A program made the position numbers and the translations under genes. This document shows positions 34,896 to 43,822 of a stretch of DNA of 64,000 bases, in pieces. The notes below the pieces were generated by a model. The model ran no database searches and was not told the origin of the DNA. It was given only the letters and a program-made list of their open reading frames with translations. The stretch's first letter is position 1, and each line of letters begins with the position of its first letter. The DNA is from Spirochaetota bacterium. GTDB lineage: Bacteria > Spirochaetota > Spirochaetia > Treponematales > UBA12059. The DNA lies in assembly GCA_022703505.1 (NCBI GenBank), contig JAKLDN010000001.1, positions 345,389 to 409,388 of the forward strand, read 5' to 3'.

Positions 34896-35616
34896 GGAGG
34901 ACACCCTCCGGTTCCTGGATTTCGACGGGGTCCTCTGCGACAGCCTCCCGGAGTGCTACGCCGTGTCCCGGACCGCCTACTGGACCGGCTTCCTGGGGCT
35001 GCCGGAGCCCCCGGCGTCCGTCCCGGAGGAGGCCGAGTTCGCTCGCATGCGGCCCCTCATCCGCCGGGGCGCGGACTACCTCCTCCTGCACCTGGCCATG
35101 AGGGAGGGTCTCCGCCTGGTCTCCCAGGGGGACTTCGACGCCCTGGCGGCCCGGGAGGCGGAGCGGGACGGCCTCTTCCACGACCTCTTCTACCAGGCCC
35201 GGAGCGATCTTCTGCGGCGCGACCCGGAACGCTGGTTCGCCCTGAACCCCCTGTATCCGGGAATCCGGGAAATCCTGTTGCGGAATCGCGCGAACCGTGC
35301 TGTCCTTATCCTGTCCACCAAGGAGGCTCCCTTCATCCTGGCGATCCTCCGGCACCACGGGGTCGAGTGGGAGGCGGACCGGGTCCTGTGTTCCGGCAAG
35401 GAATCCAAGCTCCGGTTCATCGACCGGATCCTCTCGGAGCGGGGCGCCCGGGGGGCGGTCTTCGTGGACGACCAGGTAGACCATTTCCAGGGCCCGTCGG
35501 AGCACCCGGTCCGCCGCGTCCTGGCGGATTGGGGGTACGTACGGCCCGAGTGGATCGAGTCGGGGACATTCGAAACGGTCTCGCTGAGCCGGCTGCCGGA
35601 ACTTCTGCCGGCCTAG
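34885..35616 (+). CDS. HAD-family hydrolase
   Basis: 243 residues with motif I LDFDGVLCDS (Asp12, Asp14) at the N-terminus. A helical cap covers about 25-125, motif II is ILSTKEAPF, a lysine motif is GKESKLRF, and motif IV is VFVDDQVDHF. A soluble phosphatase acting on an unknown small phosphate ester. It overlaps uxaE, so it is probably part of uronate metabolism, perhaps removing inhibitory sugar-acid phosphates. It is the second HAD gene of this region; the two share only the fold. Confidence 0.75.
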   Translation: MGDREDTLRFLDFDGVLCDSLPECYAVSRTAYWTGFLGLPEPPASVPEEAEFARMRPLIRRGADYLLLHLAMREGLRLVSQGDFDALAAREAERDGLFHDLFYQARSDLLRRDPERWFALNPLYPGIREILLRNRANRAVLILSTKEAPFILAILRHHGVEWEADRVLCSGKESKLRFIDRILSERGARGAVFVDDQVDHFQGPSEHPVRRVLADWGYVRPEWIESGTFETVSLSRLPELLPA

Positions 35617-37130
35617 GCGCGGCCGCGGGCCCCGCGCCGGGCATTCCCGGGAAACCGGGAATCCGGATCGGGATCCGGGCCAAGCTCCTGGCCTTTTACG
35701 GGGCGGCCATCCTGGCGGTGGTGCTCCTGGACCTCTCGGTCCAGGTGGTCTCCTTCGGGGCCATCCGCCAGTTCGAGGGCAACCTGGCCCGGTACCACGC
35801 CATCCACCGTCTGCGCGCGGGACTGTCCGCCCAGTACGCCCGGGTGGAACGCCAGATGCGGGAGTCCCCCGACGCGGGCTCCCTGTCCCTGGAGCAGGAT
35901 CTCCAGGACTTCCTGATGGTCATCCAGCACCTGGAGGAGACGGAACCCGAGTCCCTGGAGGCCTTCTTCGCCCTGCAGGCGACCCACCGGGGCCTGCCGG
36001 CCTACTTCGAGAAGCTGGAAGCCGCGATACGCCGCCGCCTGGCCAACGACCGGGACTGGTACCAGGACATGGCCTGGGCCGGTCGGATCGCGGGCTATAT
36101 GGACGGCTACCTGTCCACCTTCCTCTCCGAGGCCATGCAGTACGGGGACGCCCGGTACCAGGCCCTGACCCGGAGGCTCAACTCCCTGCGCAGGCTGACC
36201 CTCGGGGGCCTCGTCGTCTTCGTGGTCCTCTTCGGCATGGCGGCGGTGGCCATCTCCTCCTCCGTCTCCGCCCCCATCCGCCGGCTGGCCCGCGCCAGCG
36301 AGCGGATCGCCGCGGGGGAGCTGGACGTGCCCGAGGTCCGGGCCGACACGGGGGACGAGGTGGAGATCCTGGCCCGGTCCTTCAACACCATGAGCAAGAG
36401 CATCGCCTCCATGGTCGTGGACCTCCGGGGCAAGGCCGAGCTGGAACGGAGCCTCCGGGAGGAGGAGCGCCAGCTCATGGACAAGGAGCGGGCCCTCCGG
36501 GAGGCCCAGTTCATCAGCCTACAGGACCAGATCCAGCCCCACTTCCTCTTCAACGCCCTGAACACGATCGCCCGCACCGCCCTGCTGGAAGGAGCGAAAC
36601 GGACCGAGGCCCTGTCCCTGGCCCTGGGGCGCCTGTTCCGCTACGCCCTGGGCGCCCCGGAATCCATGGTCACCCTCCGCGAGGAGCTGGCCATCGTGGA
36701 GGAGTACCTGGCCTTCCAGCGCCTCCGCTTCGGGGAGCGCCTCCGGTGGACCGTGGAGGCCGCCCCGGAGCTCCAGGACGTCCGGATCCCCCGGTTCACG
36801 ATCCAGCCCTTCGTGGAGAACGCGGTCCGCCACGGCATCGAGCCCCGGGAGGAAGGGGGAAGCGTCGAGATCTCCGCGCGGATCCGCAAGGGCCGTCTGC
36901 TCCTGGACATCCGGGACACCGGGGTGGGGATGGCCGCGGCGGGACGAGGATCCTCCGGCGGAAGGTCTCCCGGCCGGGCCGGGGAGGGCATCGGGATCTC
37001 CAACGTGCGGAAACGCCTGGAGCTGCGCTACGGCCCGGCCGCCCGCCTCACGGTCCGGAGCGAGCGGGGACAGGGCACCGCGGTCCGCATCGGGATCCCC
37101 GCGGAACGGGACGGGGGGGCCCCGTCGTGA
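35550..37130 (+). CDS. Sensor histidine kinase, YesM/LytS type
   Basis: About 526 residues. One transmembrane helix follows GIRAKLLAFYGAAILAVVLLDL, then an extracytoplasmic domain of about 140 residues and a second helix (LTLGGLVVFVVLFGMAAVAI). A HAMP linker (SAPIRRLARASERIAAGELDVPEV) leads to a His_kinase domain with the phospho-acceptor in QPHFLFNALN (His331), and an ATPase with FVENAVRHGIEP, DTGVGM and GEGIGISNVRKRL. There is no ATG before the first helix. I give the GTG at 35550 as start, overlapping the HAD gene by 67 bases, but this is uncertain. GTGA overlap with the response regulator. It likely senses an external sugar or the TRAP binding protein. Confidence 0.88.
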   Translation: MDRVGDIRNGLAEPAAGTSAGLGAAAGPAPGIPGKPGIRIGIRAKLLAFYGAAILAVVLLDLSVQVVSFGAIRQFEGNLARYHAIHRLRAGLSAQYARVERQMRESPDAGSLSLEQDLQDFLMVIQHLEETEPESLEAFFALQATHRGLPAYFEKLEAAIRRRLANDRDWYQDMAWAGRIAGYMDGYLSTFLSEAMQYGDARYQALTRRLNSLRRLTLGGLVVFVVLFGMAAVAISSSVSAPIRRLARASERIAAGELDVPEVRADTGDEVEILARSFNTMSKSIASMVVDLRGKAELERSLREEERQLMDKERALREAQFISLQDQIQPHFLFNALNTIARTALLEGAKRTEALSLALGRLFRYALGAPESMVTLREELAIVEEYLAFQRLRFGERLRWTVEAAPELQDVRIPRFTIQPFVENAVRHGIEPREEGGSVEISARIRKGRLLLDIRDTGVGMAAAGRGSSGGRSPGRAGEGIGISNVRKRLELRYGPAARLTVRSERGQGTAVRIGIPAERDGGAPS

Positions 37131-38434
37131 GCTTCCGCATCCTGATCGCCGACGACGAGCAGCTGGAGCGGCAGGCCCTGGCCCACATCCTGGGCGGACT
37201 TTCCGACCGGGGCGTCGAGCTGGTCGAAGCCGCCAACGGGCGCCAGGCCGTGGCGGCGGCCTCCGGGGGAGGAATCGACCTGGCCTTCCTGGACATCCGG
37301 ATGCCCGGCATGGACGGCCTGGAGGCGGCTCGGATCCTCCGGGACGCCGACCCCGGTATCCACATCGTCTTCGTGACCGCCTTCGACAAGTTCGACTACG
37401 CCCGGGAGGCCCTGCGGCTGGGGGTGGACGAGTACCTGGTCAAGCCCGCGGCCGCGGACGAGGTGCTGGCCATGGCCCGGCGAATCCTGGACCGCCTGGA
37501 GCGGGAGCGGCTCGGGCCGGGGGCTTCCTCCGACGGAGCTCTGTCCCTGCTGGAGGACGAGCTCCGCGCCGACCTTGGTCGGGACCTTGGTCGGGACCTT
37601 GGTCGGGACCTTGGTCGGGACGCGGACCGGGACGCCGAGATCCGGGAGCGGCTGGCCGCCTTCCTCCGGCTCCGGGGCTGCCAGGGCCGGATCGCGGCGG
37701 CCCTGGTGCTCCGGCCCGCGGGCCCGGCCGCCCCGGAACCCGGCCCCTTCCCCCGGCGCCCGATCGGCCGGGGTACCCGGGAGCTCCTGGAGCGGCGCCT
37801 CCGGGAGGCCGGGTGGTACGCCCTGGCGGGGGAGGGGGAGCCCGAACTCCGCTGCCTGGCGGTCGCCCCCTCCTCCGAAGGCGCGGAGGCGGAGGCGGAG
37901 GAAGCCCTGTGGGCCGTACTGGCGGCCTTGACGGAGGAGCTCCGCCGGTCCCTGGGAATCCGGGTCCTGACCGGGGCCTGCCTCTCCCCCGACGGGTCTC
38001 CCCGTTTCCGGGAGGCCCGCCAAGCCGCGGCTTTAGCCCGGATCGACCGGCCCGTGGTGATCCTGACGGACGACCCGGGTCCTCACGCGGCCTCCGAGGA
38101 CGCGGACGGCCCCGGAGCCGGGGCCGTCGAGCGGGCCGTCGACTACCTGCGGGAGCATCTGGCCGAGAACCTTTCCCTGGTCGACGTGGCCCGGGCCGTA
38201 GGCACCGCCCCCTCCCACCTCTCCCGCCTCTTCCGCCGCCACCGGGGGGAAACCTTCGTCCAGGTCTTCTGCCGGCTCCGCGTCGACGCGGCCAAGCGCC
38301 TGCTCCGGACCGGCGCCTACCGGGTCAAGGAGACCGCGTCCCTGGTGGGGTTCAAGGACACCGCCTATTTCTGCCGGGTCTTCCGCAAGTACGAGGGGGC
38401 CAGCCCCTCGGAGTACCAGGCCGGCTCCGGATAG
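37127..38434 (+). CDS. AraC-type response regulator, YesN class
   Basis: 435 residues. The receiver domain spans 1-120 with phospho-acceptor Asp56 (FLDIRMPGMDG), the acidic pair DDE near 9, and the lysine of EYLVKPAAA. A long middle region follows, and a C-terminal AraC HTH pair (about 340-430: LVDVARAVGTAPSHLSRLFRRHRGETFVQVF and VKETASLVGFKDTAYFCRVFRKYEGASPSEYQ). The GTG start overlaps the kinase stop. Residues 149-164 are four perfect LGRD repeats encoded by a 12-base tandem repeat. It is expected to activate the TRAP transporter genes that begin 131 bases downstream. Confidence 0.9.
   Translation: MSFRILIADDEQLERQALAHILGGLSDRGVELVEAANGRQAVAAASGGGIDLAFLDIRMPGMDGLEAARILRDADPGIHIVFVTAFDKFDYAREALRLGVDEYLVKPAAADEVLAMARRILDRLERERLGPGASSDGALSLLEDELRADLGRDLGRDLGRDLGRDADRDAEIRERLAAFLRLRGCQGRIAAALVLRPAGPAAPEPGPFPRRPIGRGTRELLERRLREAGWYALAGEGEPELRCLAVAPSSEGAEAEAEEALWAVLAALTEELRRSLGIRVLTGACLSPDGSPRFREARQAAALARIDRPVVILTDDPGPHAASEDADGPGAGAVERAVDYLREHLAENLSLVDVARAVGTAPSHLSRLFRRHRGETFVQVFCRLRVDAAKRLLRTGAYRVKETASLVGFKDTAYFCRVFRKYEGASPSEYQAGSG
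37571..37618 (+). repeat. 12-base tandem repeat within response-regulator gene
   Basis: Four perfect copies of GACCTTGGTCGG, followed by a degenerate fifth (37619-37630). Each copy adds four residues (L-G-R-D), so gain or loss of a unit keeps the frame and changes only the length of the linker after the receiver domain. Confidence 0.95.
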
Positions 38435-38565
38435 GCCGCCGGACCCGCGGAACCGCCCGAGGTGTCAAGAAAGTACCCCATTACGCAAGAATTTCCCCAA
38501 CCCGGATCCGCGGAACGGCCCTATCCTGGATCATCGTTCGACAAGTTTCGACATAGGAGGAACCC

Positions 38566-39543
38566 ATGAGCCTTAAGAAAGCGTTGCTTCTGGCGCTGAT
38601 CGTGGTCCTGGCGGTGACGTCGGTGGCCGCGCAGAAGAAGCCCATCGTCCTGCGGCTGGCGGAAACCCATCCCGCCGACTACCCCACCACCCTGGGGGAC
38701 CAGAAGTTCGCGGAGCTGGTCAAGGAACGGTCCAAGGGCCGTATCGAGATCCAGGTCTACCCCGGCTCCCAGCTGGGCCAGGAACGCGCCGTGATCGAGC
38801 AGGTGCAGTTCGGCGCCATCGACTTCACCCGGGTCTCCATCTCCCCGCTGGCCTCCTTCGTCCCGGTCTTCAACGCCCTCCAGCTTCCCTACCTGTACCG
38901 CTCGGAAGACCACATGTGGAAGGTCCTCCTCGGCCCGATCGGCAAGGAGCTCTTCGCCTCCCTGGAGCCCTCGGGCTTCATCGGGATCGGCTGGTTCGAG
39001 CCCGGCGCCCGCAACTTCTACAACTCCAAGCGCCCCGTCTCCAAGCCCGAGGACCTCAAGGGCCTCAAGATCCGGGTCCAGGAGAGCGAGCTGATGGTCG
39101 GCATGGTCCAGGGCCTGGGCGCCACCGCGACCCCGATGCCCTACGGAGAGGTCTACTCGGGCCTCCAGACCGGCGTCATCGACGGCGCGGAGAACAACTG
39201 GCCCTCCTACGAGTCCACCAGCCACTACGAGGTGGCCAAGTTCTACACCCTGGATGAGCACACCCGGGTACCGGAGATCATCATCGGCTCCAAGATCTCC
39301 CTTTCCAAGCTCTCCCCGAAGGACCTCGAGCTGATCAAGCAGGCCGCCCTGGACGCCATCCCCTACCAGCGCAAGCTGTGGGCCGAGCGCGAGAAGGCCT
39401 CGGAGGCCAAGGTCCGCGCCGCGGGTAACACCATCACCGTGATCACGGACAAGGCGCCCTGGCAGGCGGCCATGAAGCCCCTGTACGACAAGCAGCCCGC
39501 GGCCATCCGGTACCTGGTCCAGCGGATCAGCGAAGTAAAGTAG
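38566..39543 (+). CDS. dctP: TRAP transporter substrate-binding protein, DctP family
   Basis: 325 residues. Signal peptide MSLKKALLLALIVVLAVTSVAAQ, then a DctP fold: RLAETHPADYPTTLGDQKFAELVKERSKGRIEI, YPGSQLGQERAVIEQVQFGAID, the carboxylate-binding arginine of GLKIRVQES, and YGEVYSGLQTGVIDGAENNWPSY. This is the signature region of uronate- and aldonate-binding members. AGGAGG precedes the ATG. Given the surrounding uronate genes it probably captures galacturonate or glucuronate. A strong hairpin separates it from dctQ, which may keep the binding protein more abundant than the permease. Confidence 0.92.
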   Translation: MSLKKALLLALIVVLAVTSVAAQKKPIVLRLAETHPADYPTTLGDQKFAELVKERSKGRIEIQVYPGSQLGQERAVIEQVQFGAIDFTRVSISPLASFVPVFNALQLPYLYRSEDHMWKVLLGPIGKELFASLEPSGFIGIGWFEPGARNFYNSKRPVSKPEDLKGLKIRVQESELMVGMVQGLGATATPMPYGEVYSGLQTGVIDGAENNWPSYESTSHYEVAKFYTLDEHTRVPEIIIGSKISLSKLSPKDLELIKQAALDAIPYQRKLWAEREKASEAKVRAAGNTITVITDKAPWQAAMKPLYDKQPAAIRYLVQRISEVK

Positions 39544-39560
39544 CAAGACGTCTCCGAAGC

Positions 39561-39600
39561 GGAAGCGGGCGGACGGCCGACCGGGCGCCCGCCCGTTTCC
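39561..39600 (+). promoter_or_regulatory. Intercistronic hairpin between dctP and dctQ
   Basis: A 12-base stem, GGAAGCGGGCGG (39561-39572) with CCGCCCGTTTCC (39589-39600), has one G-T pair and a 16-base loop. There is no T-run of terminator length, so it is better read as an mRNA-stabilising or attenuating structure. Confidence 0.6.
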
Positions 39601-39622
39601 ATGCCCGGGGAAAGGCGGAACC

Positions 39623-40168
39623 ATGGCACGTAGAATCGTAGCCTTCTTCAATCTCCTGCACATAGCGCTCCTGACCCTGGCGAAGTTCATGATGGTGGCC
39701 ATGGTCCTCGTGGTCTTCGTGAACGTGGTGCTGAGGTACGGATTCAACAGCGGGCTCATGTGGTCCGAGGAGGTCGCCCTGCTCCTGGCGGTCTGGTTCG
39801 GCTTCATCAGCCTGGCCCTGGGCGTCAAGCAGAACCTACACATCAACCTGACCCTGATCTCGGAGCATCGTATGTCCGACCGGGCCAACCGGGTCCTGGA
39901 TATCCTGAGGGGGCTCGTTTACCTCGCGATCGGGCTGGCCATGCTGGTGTTCGGGTGGAAGCTCTCGAAGATGACCATGGGTTCCATCATGCCCGCAACC
40001 CTCTGGCCCGCGGGAATACTCTACGCGGTGCTTCCCCTGAGCGGCTTCGTCGTCATCTATGAGGCCGCTGCGGACCTGGCCGGGATCGACACCCGGGACG
40101 CGGCCGTGGACAAGTACCTGTCCGGAGAGGGCACCCTCCGGGACGCGACGGGAGGACCCGATGCCTGA
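39623..40168 (+). CDS. dctQ: TRAP transporter small permease, DctQ
   Basis: 181 residues with four transmembrane helices (about 12-38, 50-70, 90-115 and 128-150). It carries the family feature RYGFNSGLMWSEEVALLLAVWFGFISLALGVKQNLHINL. It forms the membrane complex with DctM and uses a sodium or proton gradient. The last 8 bases overlap dctM, so translation is coupled. AAAGG-type ribosome site. Confidence 0.9.
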   Translation: MARRIVAFFNLLHIALLTLAKFMMVAMVLVVFVNVVLRYGFNSGLMWSEEVALLLAVWFGFISLALGVKQNLHINLTLISEHRMSDRANRVLDILRGLVYLAIGLAMLVFGWKLSKMTMGSIMPATLWPAGILYAVLPLSGFVVIYEAAADLAGIDTRDAAVDKYLSGEGTLRDATGGPDA

Positions 40169-41465
40169 TTTCACCTTCGCCGTGATCTACCTGATCGGAT
40201 CCTTCCTGGTCCTGCTCCTGCTCCGGGTCCCGATCTCCTTCGCCCTCGCCTTCTCCTCCCTGAGCACGGCGGCCCTCCTCGGGATCCCCCTGATGGCCGT
40301 GGTCCAGCAGATGGTCCAGGGAATCCGGTCCTTCAGCCTCCTTGCCATCCCCTTCTTCATCCTCGCGGGGGAGATCATGAGCCAGGGAGGGATCTCCCGG
40401 AGGATCGTGCTGTTCGCGAACGTCCTGGTGGGGCGGGTGCGGGGCGGGCTGGCCCAGGTCAACTGCCTGGACAGCATGTTCTTCGGGGGCATCTCCGGGT
40501 CCGCCGTTGCGGACGTCTCCTCCATCGGGGCCCTCATCATCCCCATGATGAAGGAGAAGGGCTACGACGACGACTTCTCCGTGGCCCTGACCGTGACCAG
40601 CGCCTGCCAGGGGGTCATCATCCCCCCCAGCCACAACATGATCATCTATTCCCTGGCCGCCGGCGGGGTATCCGTGGGACGGCTCTTCCTGGGCGGCTTC
40701 CTTCCGGGGATGCTCCTGGGATTCTCCCTGATGATCCTGAGCTACATCTACGCTCTCAAGCGCAACTACCCCAAGGAGAAGAAGTACAGCCTCAAGGAGG
40801 CCCTACTCATCACCAAGGACGCCTTCCTGGGCCTGTTCACCGCGGTCCTCATCATGGGCGGGGTCATCTCGGGCGTCTTCACAGCCACCGAGTCCGCGGC
40901 CATCGCGGTCGTGTACGCCTTCTTCATCACCTTCTTCGTGTACCGGGAGATACCTCTCCGGGCCATGAAGGGAATCCTGTACAACTCCCTGAAGACCCTG
41001 GCCATGGTGATGGCCCTGATCGCCTCCGCCAGCGCCTTCGGCTGGATGATGGCCTACCTGCGGATTCCGGCGATGGCCACGGAACTGCTCCTGTCCATCA
41101 CCCACAACAAGACCGTGCTCCTCATCCTGGTCAACATCCTGCTCCTGCTCCTGGGCATGATCATGGACATGGCCCCGCTGATCCTGATCACCACGCCCAT
41201 CCTCTACCCCGTGTTCGTGGGTGCCCTGGGGATGTCCCCGGTCCACTTCGGGATCATGCTGATCCTGAACCTGGCCATCGGCCTGACCACCCCGCCCGTG
41301 GGCTCCGCCCTCTTCGTGGGCTGCGCCATCGGGAAGATCCGGATGGAGCAGGTCACCCGGGCCCTCCTGCCCATGTGGGGGGTCATGATCATCGTCCTGA
41401 TGCTGGTCACCTTCATCCCGGAGATCACGATGTTCGTGCCGGACCTGGTGATGCCCCAGCAGTGA
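40161..41465 (+). CDS. dctM: TRAP transporter large permease, DctM
   Basis: 434 residues, about 12 membrane segments. Typical motifs: FFILAGEIMSQGGISRRIV, GGLAQVNCLDSMFFGGISGSAVADVSSIGALIIPMMKEKGYD, IIPPSHNMIIYSLAAGGVSVGRLFLGGFLPG, and AIGLTTPPVGSALFVG near the end. This subunit is the translocation channel. The ATG at 40161 overlaps dctQ; a longer frame upstream is only shadow of dctQ. Last gene of the uronate-region run. Confidence 0.94.
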   Translation: MPDFTFAVIYLIGSFLVLLLLRVPISFALAFSSLSTAALLGIPLMAVVQQMVQGIRSFSLLAIPFFILAGEIMSQGGISRRIVLFANVLVGRVRGGLAQVNCLDSMFFGGISGSAVADVSSIGALIIPMMKEKGYDDDFSVALTVTSACQGVIIPPSHNMIIYSLAAGGVSVGRLFLGGFLPGMLLGFSLMILSYIYALKRNYPKEKKYSLKEALLITKDAFLGLFTAVLIMGGVISGVFTATESAAIAVVYAFFITFFVYREIPLRAMKGILYNSLKTLAMVMALIASASAFGWMMAYLRIPAMATELLLSITHNKTVLLILVNILLLLLGMIMDMAPLILITTPILYPVFVGALGMSPVHFGIMLILNLAIGLTTPPVGSALFVGCAIGKIRMEQVTRALLPMWGVMIIVLMLVTFIPEITMFVPDLVMPQQ

Positions 41466-41484
41466 GGGCCCCGGTTCCCCTCCC

Positions 41485-42696
41485 TCAGTCCCCCGGTTCC
41501 AGCCGATAGACGGCGCCGGGGGACTCGTCCGTCAGGATGTACAGGAATCCGTCGGGCCCCTGCCGCACGTCCCGGATCCGCCCGACCGAGCCCTCCAGCA
41601 GGACCTCCTGGGAGAGGACCTGCGCATCGCCCACGGTCATGCGAACCAGGCGCCGTCCCGCCAGGTTCCCGGAGAACAGGCTGCCTTTCCAGCGGGGAAA
41701 GGCGTCCCCGGTGTAGAACTCCAGGCCCGAGGGGGCGATGGAGGGGGTCCAGTGGATCAGGGGCTGCTCCATGCCGGGCTTGGCCGTCCCCTCCCCGATC
41801 TGCGCCCCGGAGCCGTACTGGCGTCCGAACGTGATGACCGGCCAGCCGTAGTTGCGTCCGGGGCGGACGAGGTTCACCTCGTCGCCGCCCTGGGGGCCGT
41901 GCTCGGTGATCCAGGCCTCCCCGGTCCCCGGATGGATCGCCAGGCCCTGGGGATTCCGGTGGCCGTAGGAAAACACCGAGGGCCGGGCGGCCCGGTTGCC
42001 GCGGAACGGATTGTCCGCGGGGACGGAGCCGTCCGGGGCTACCCGGTGGACCTTGCCCGCGTCGTCGCCCAGGTCCTGGGCGCGGGAGCCCTGTCCCCGG
42101 TCCCCGGTCGTCAGGAGGATCGTCCCGTCCTGCAGGAGCCGTATCCGGGACCCGAAGTGCTGTCCGGCCCCGGTCTTCCGCTCCATGCTCCAGATCGTGC
42201 GGACCTCCCGGAGGCTCGTCCCGTCCAGGACCGCCCGGGCCAGGGCCGTGCCCGCTCCGCCGGCGCCGGGCTGTGAATAAGTGAAGAAGACGGTCCGGTC
42301 CGAGGCGAAGGATGGGCTCACGGCGAGATCCAGAAGCCCTCCCTGGCCGGAGGCGTTCACCGTCGGGACCCCCGAGACGGGCTGGGCCCGGCCTTCCCGA
42401 ACCCGAAGGAGCCTTCCAGTCCGCTCGGAGATCAGCATGCTCCCGTCGGGCAGGAAGGCCAGGGCCCAGGGGTAGTCCAGCCGATCCAGCACCTTCACCA
42501 GCCGGAACGTATGCTCCCGGCTCCGAAAGACCCCGGCGGCTCCGCCCCCCGCCTGGGCCGCCACGGGCGGCGGAACGAGGATCAGTGCGGCGGCCAGCAG
42601 GGCCAGGGAGAAGGTCTCGGAGATCCGGGGGCCCGGGGAGGATCGTCCGGGCCGTATTCGGAAGGTTCGGAGCCGATTCGATCGATACTCAGACAT
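41485..42696 (-). CDS. PQQ-dependent aldose sugar dehydrogenase-like protein
   Basis: 403 residues. A basic N-terminus is followed by a hydrophobic signal segment (about 27-48, ending VAAQA), so it should be exported. The mature part is a six-bladed propeller of the soluble glucose/sorbosone dehydrogenase family: LDYPWALAFLPDGSMLISERTGRLLRV, HFGSRIRLLQDGTILLTTGDRG, SYGHRNPQGLAIHPGTGEAWITEHGPQGGDEVN and NYGWPVITFG. The GHRNPQG and EHGPQGGDE segments hold the histidine and arginine that bind PQQ. No PQQ synthesis genes are visible. GGAGG lies before the ATG. An AT-rich palindrome, TTACTA-N3-TAGTAA (42718-42732), lies just upstream. Confidence 0.88.
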   Translation of the reverse strand: MSEYRSNRLRTFRIRPGRSSPGPRISETFSLALLAAALILVPPPVAAQAGGGAAGVFRSREHTFRLVKVLDRLDYPWALAFLPDGSMLISERTGRLLRVREGRAQPVSGVPTVNASGQGGLLDLAVSPSFASDRTVFFTYSQPGAGGAGTALARAVLDGTSLREVRTIWSMERKTGAGQHFGSRIRLLQDGTILLTTGDRGQGSRAQDLGDDAGKVHRVAPDGSVPADNPFRGNRAARPSVFSYGHRNPQGLAIHPGTGEAWITEHGPQGGDEVNLVRPGRNYGWPVITFGRQYGSGAQIGEGTAKPGMEQPLIHWTPSIAPSGLEFYTGDAFPRWKGSLFSGNLAGRRLVRMTVGDAQVLSQEVLLEGSVGRIRDVRQGPDGFLYILTDESPGAVYRLEPGD

Positions 42697-42975
42697 GGCC
42701 TGCCTCCGGCGATTTTATTACTAATATAGTAATTTATGCGCCGAATGGTTACAGACCGGCGAGAACTACCTCCGGAAACCGTTTAAGAATTTCTGCCGCA
42801 GGACCAAGGCATTGGCCAAACGGATGAAACGTGCCAACAGCCCGCTCGCCCCCATGTTGCCAGTACATGAATCGAAGGATACATAATTGACCATAAGGCT
42901 CGATACAACCGGTGATTCTGCTCCTTGCGTCATTCGAACACGACCGGAAGCCCCGGCTGTGAAGGGAGGCTGCGC
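42697..42975. other. Intergenic region with a palindrome
   Basis: 279 bases of lower GC between divergent genes. It contains TTACTA-ATA-TAGTAA (42718-42732), a perfect 6+6 palindrome 22 bases upstream of the PQQ dehydrogenase ATG. This is a plausible operator overlapping a TATATT-like -10. The ribosome site of the SDR gene (GGGAGGC) is at the right end. I see no RNA gene or supported reading frame. Confidence 0.4.
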
Positions 42976-43773
42976 ATGGAATTCGGCGGCAAGACGGTCT
43001 GGATCACCGGGGCATCCTCCGGCATCGGGAAGGCCCTGGCGCTGGAGTTCTTTCGAAGGGGGGCCGTCGTGGTCCTCTCGGCCCGGAGCGCGGACAAGCT
43101 CGGAGAGCTCAAGGAAATCCTGGACGGGATCGAGACGGGGCGCTGTCATGTCGTACCCTGCGACGTGACGGATCCCGAGTCCGTTCTGCGCGCTGCAGGG
43201 GCCGTGAAGTCCGCGATCGGGCGGCTGGACATCCTGGTCAACAACGCCGGGGTCAGCCAGCGGTCCACCGCCTTGGAGACGGAGAGCAGGGTGGAGCGCG
43301 CCCTCTTCGAGGTCAACTTCTTCGGAGCCGTCGCCGTCACCCGGAACGCCCTTCCCTGGATGATCGAGACGGGCGGCGGCCGGATCGTGGTGATCGGGAG
43401 CATGGCAGGGAAGTTCGGATTCCCGATGCGCTCCACCTACTGCGCCTCCAAGCACGCCCTGCAGGGCTATTTCGAGACCCTCCGGGCAGAGCTCCGGGGA
43501 TCGGGCGTAGGGGTGACCCTCGTGTGCCCGGGACGGATCAGGACCGACATCTCGATCCACTCGCTCAAAGGCGACGGAACGGTCTACGGCAGGATGGACG
43601 CGGGACAGGAGCGGGGCATGCCGGTGGAACGGTGCGCCCGGATCATCGTTGAAGCCGTTCGACGAAGGCGCAAGGAGATCCTGATCGGGGCCCCGGAGCG
43701 GCTCCTCTACTTCATCCGCCGCTTCTGCCCTCCCCTCTTCTACGGGATCACGGAGCGGATCAACCCGATCTGA
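42976..43773 (+). CDS. SDR-family short-chain oxidoreductase
   Basis: 265 residues. NAD(P) loop TGASSGIGKALALEF (11-25), LVNNAGVSQRS near 90, and catalytic Ser in VIGSMAGKFGF with Tyr-x3-Lys in TYCASKHAL. The region following the active site, CPGRIRTDISIHSLKGDG, resembles the DHRS7/DHRS7B-like bacterial group that acts on lipophilic ketones or acyl groups. GGGAGGC precedes the ATG at 42976; the longer frame upstream lacks family resemblance. It seems monocistronic. Substrate unknown. Confidence 0.85.
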   Translation: MEFGGKTVWITGASSGIGKALALEFFRRGAVVVLSARSADKLGELKEILDGIETGRCHVVPCDVTDPESVLRAAGAVKSAIGRLDILVNNAGVSQRSTALETESRVERALFEVNFFGAVAVTRNALPWMIETGGGRIVVIGSMAGKFGFPMRSTYCASKHALQGYFETLRAELRGSGVGVTLVCPGRIRTDISIHSLKGDGTVYGRMDAGQERGMPVERCARIIVEAVRRRRKEILIGAPERLLYFIRRFCPPLFYGITERINPI

Positions 43774-43822
43774 TCCGGGGACCCCCGATCCGGGCGGCCC
43801 GGGAGTCGCGCGCTACCATGTC

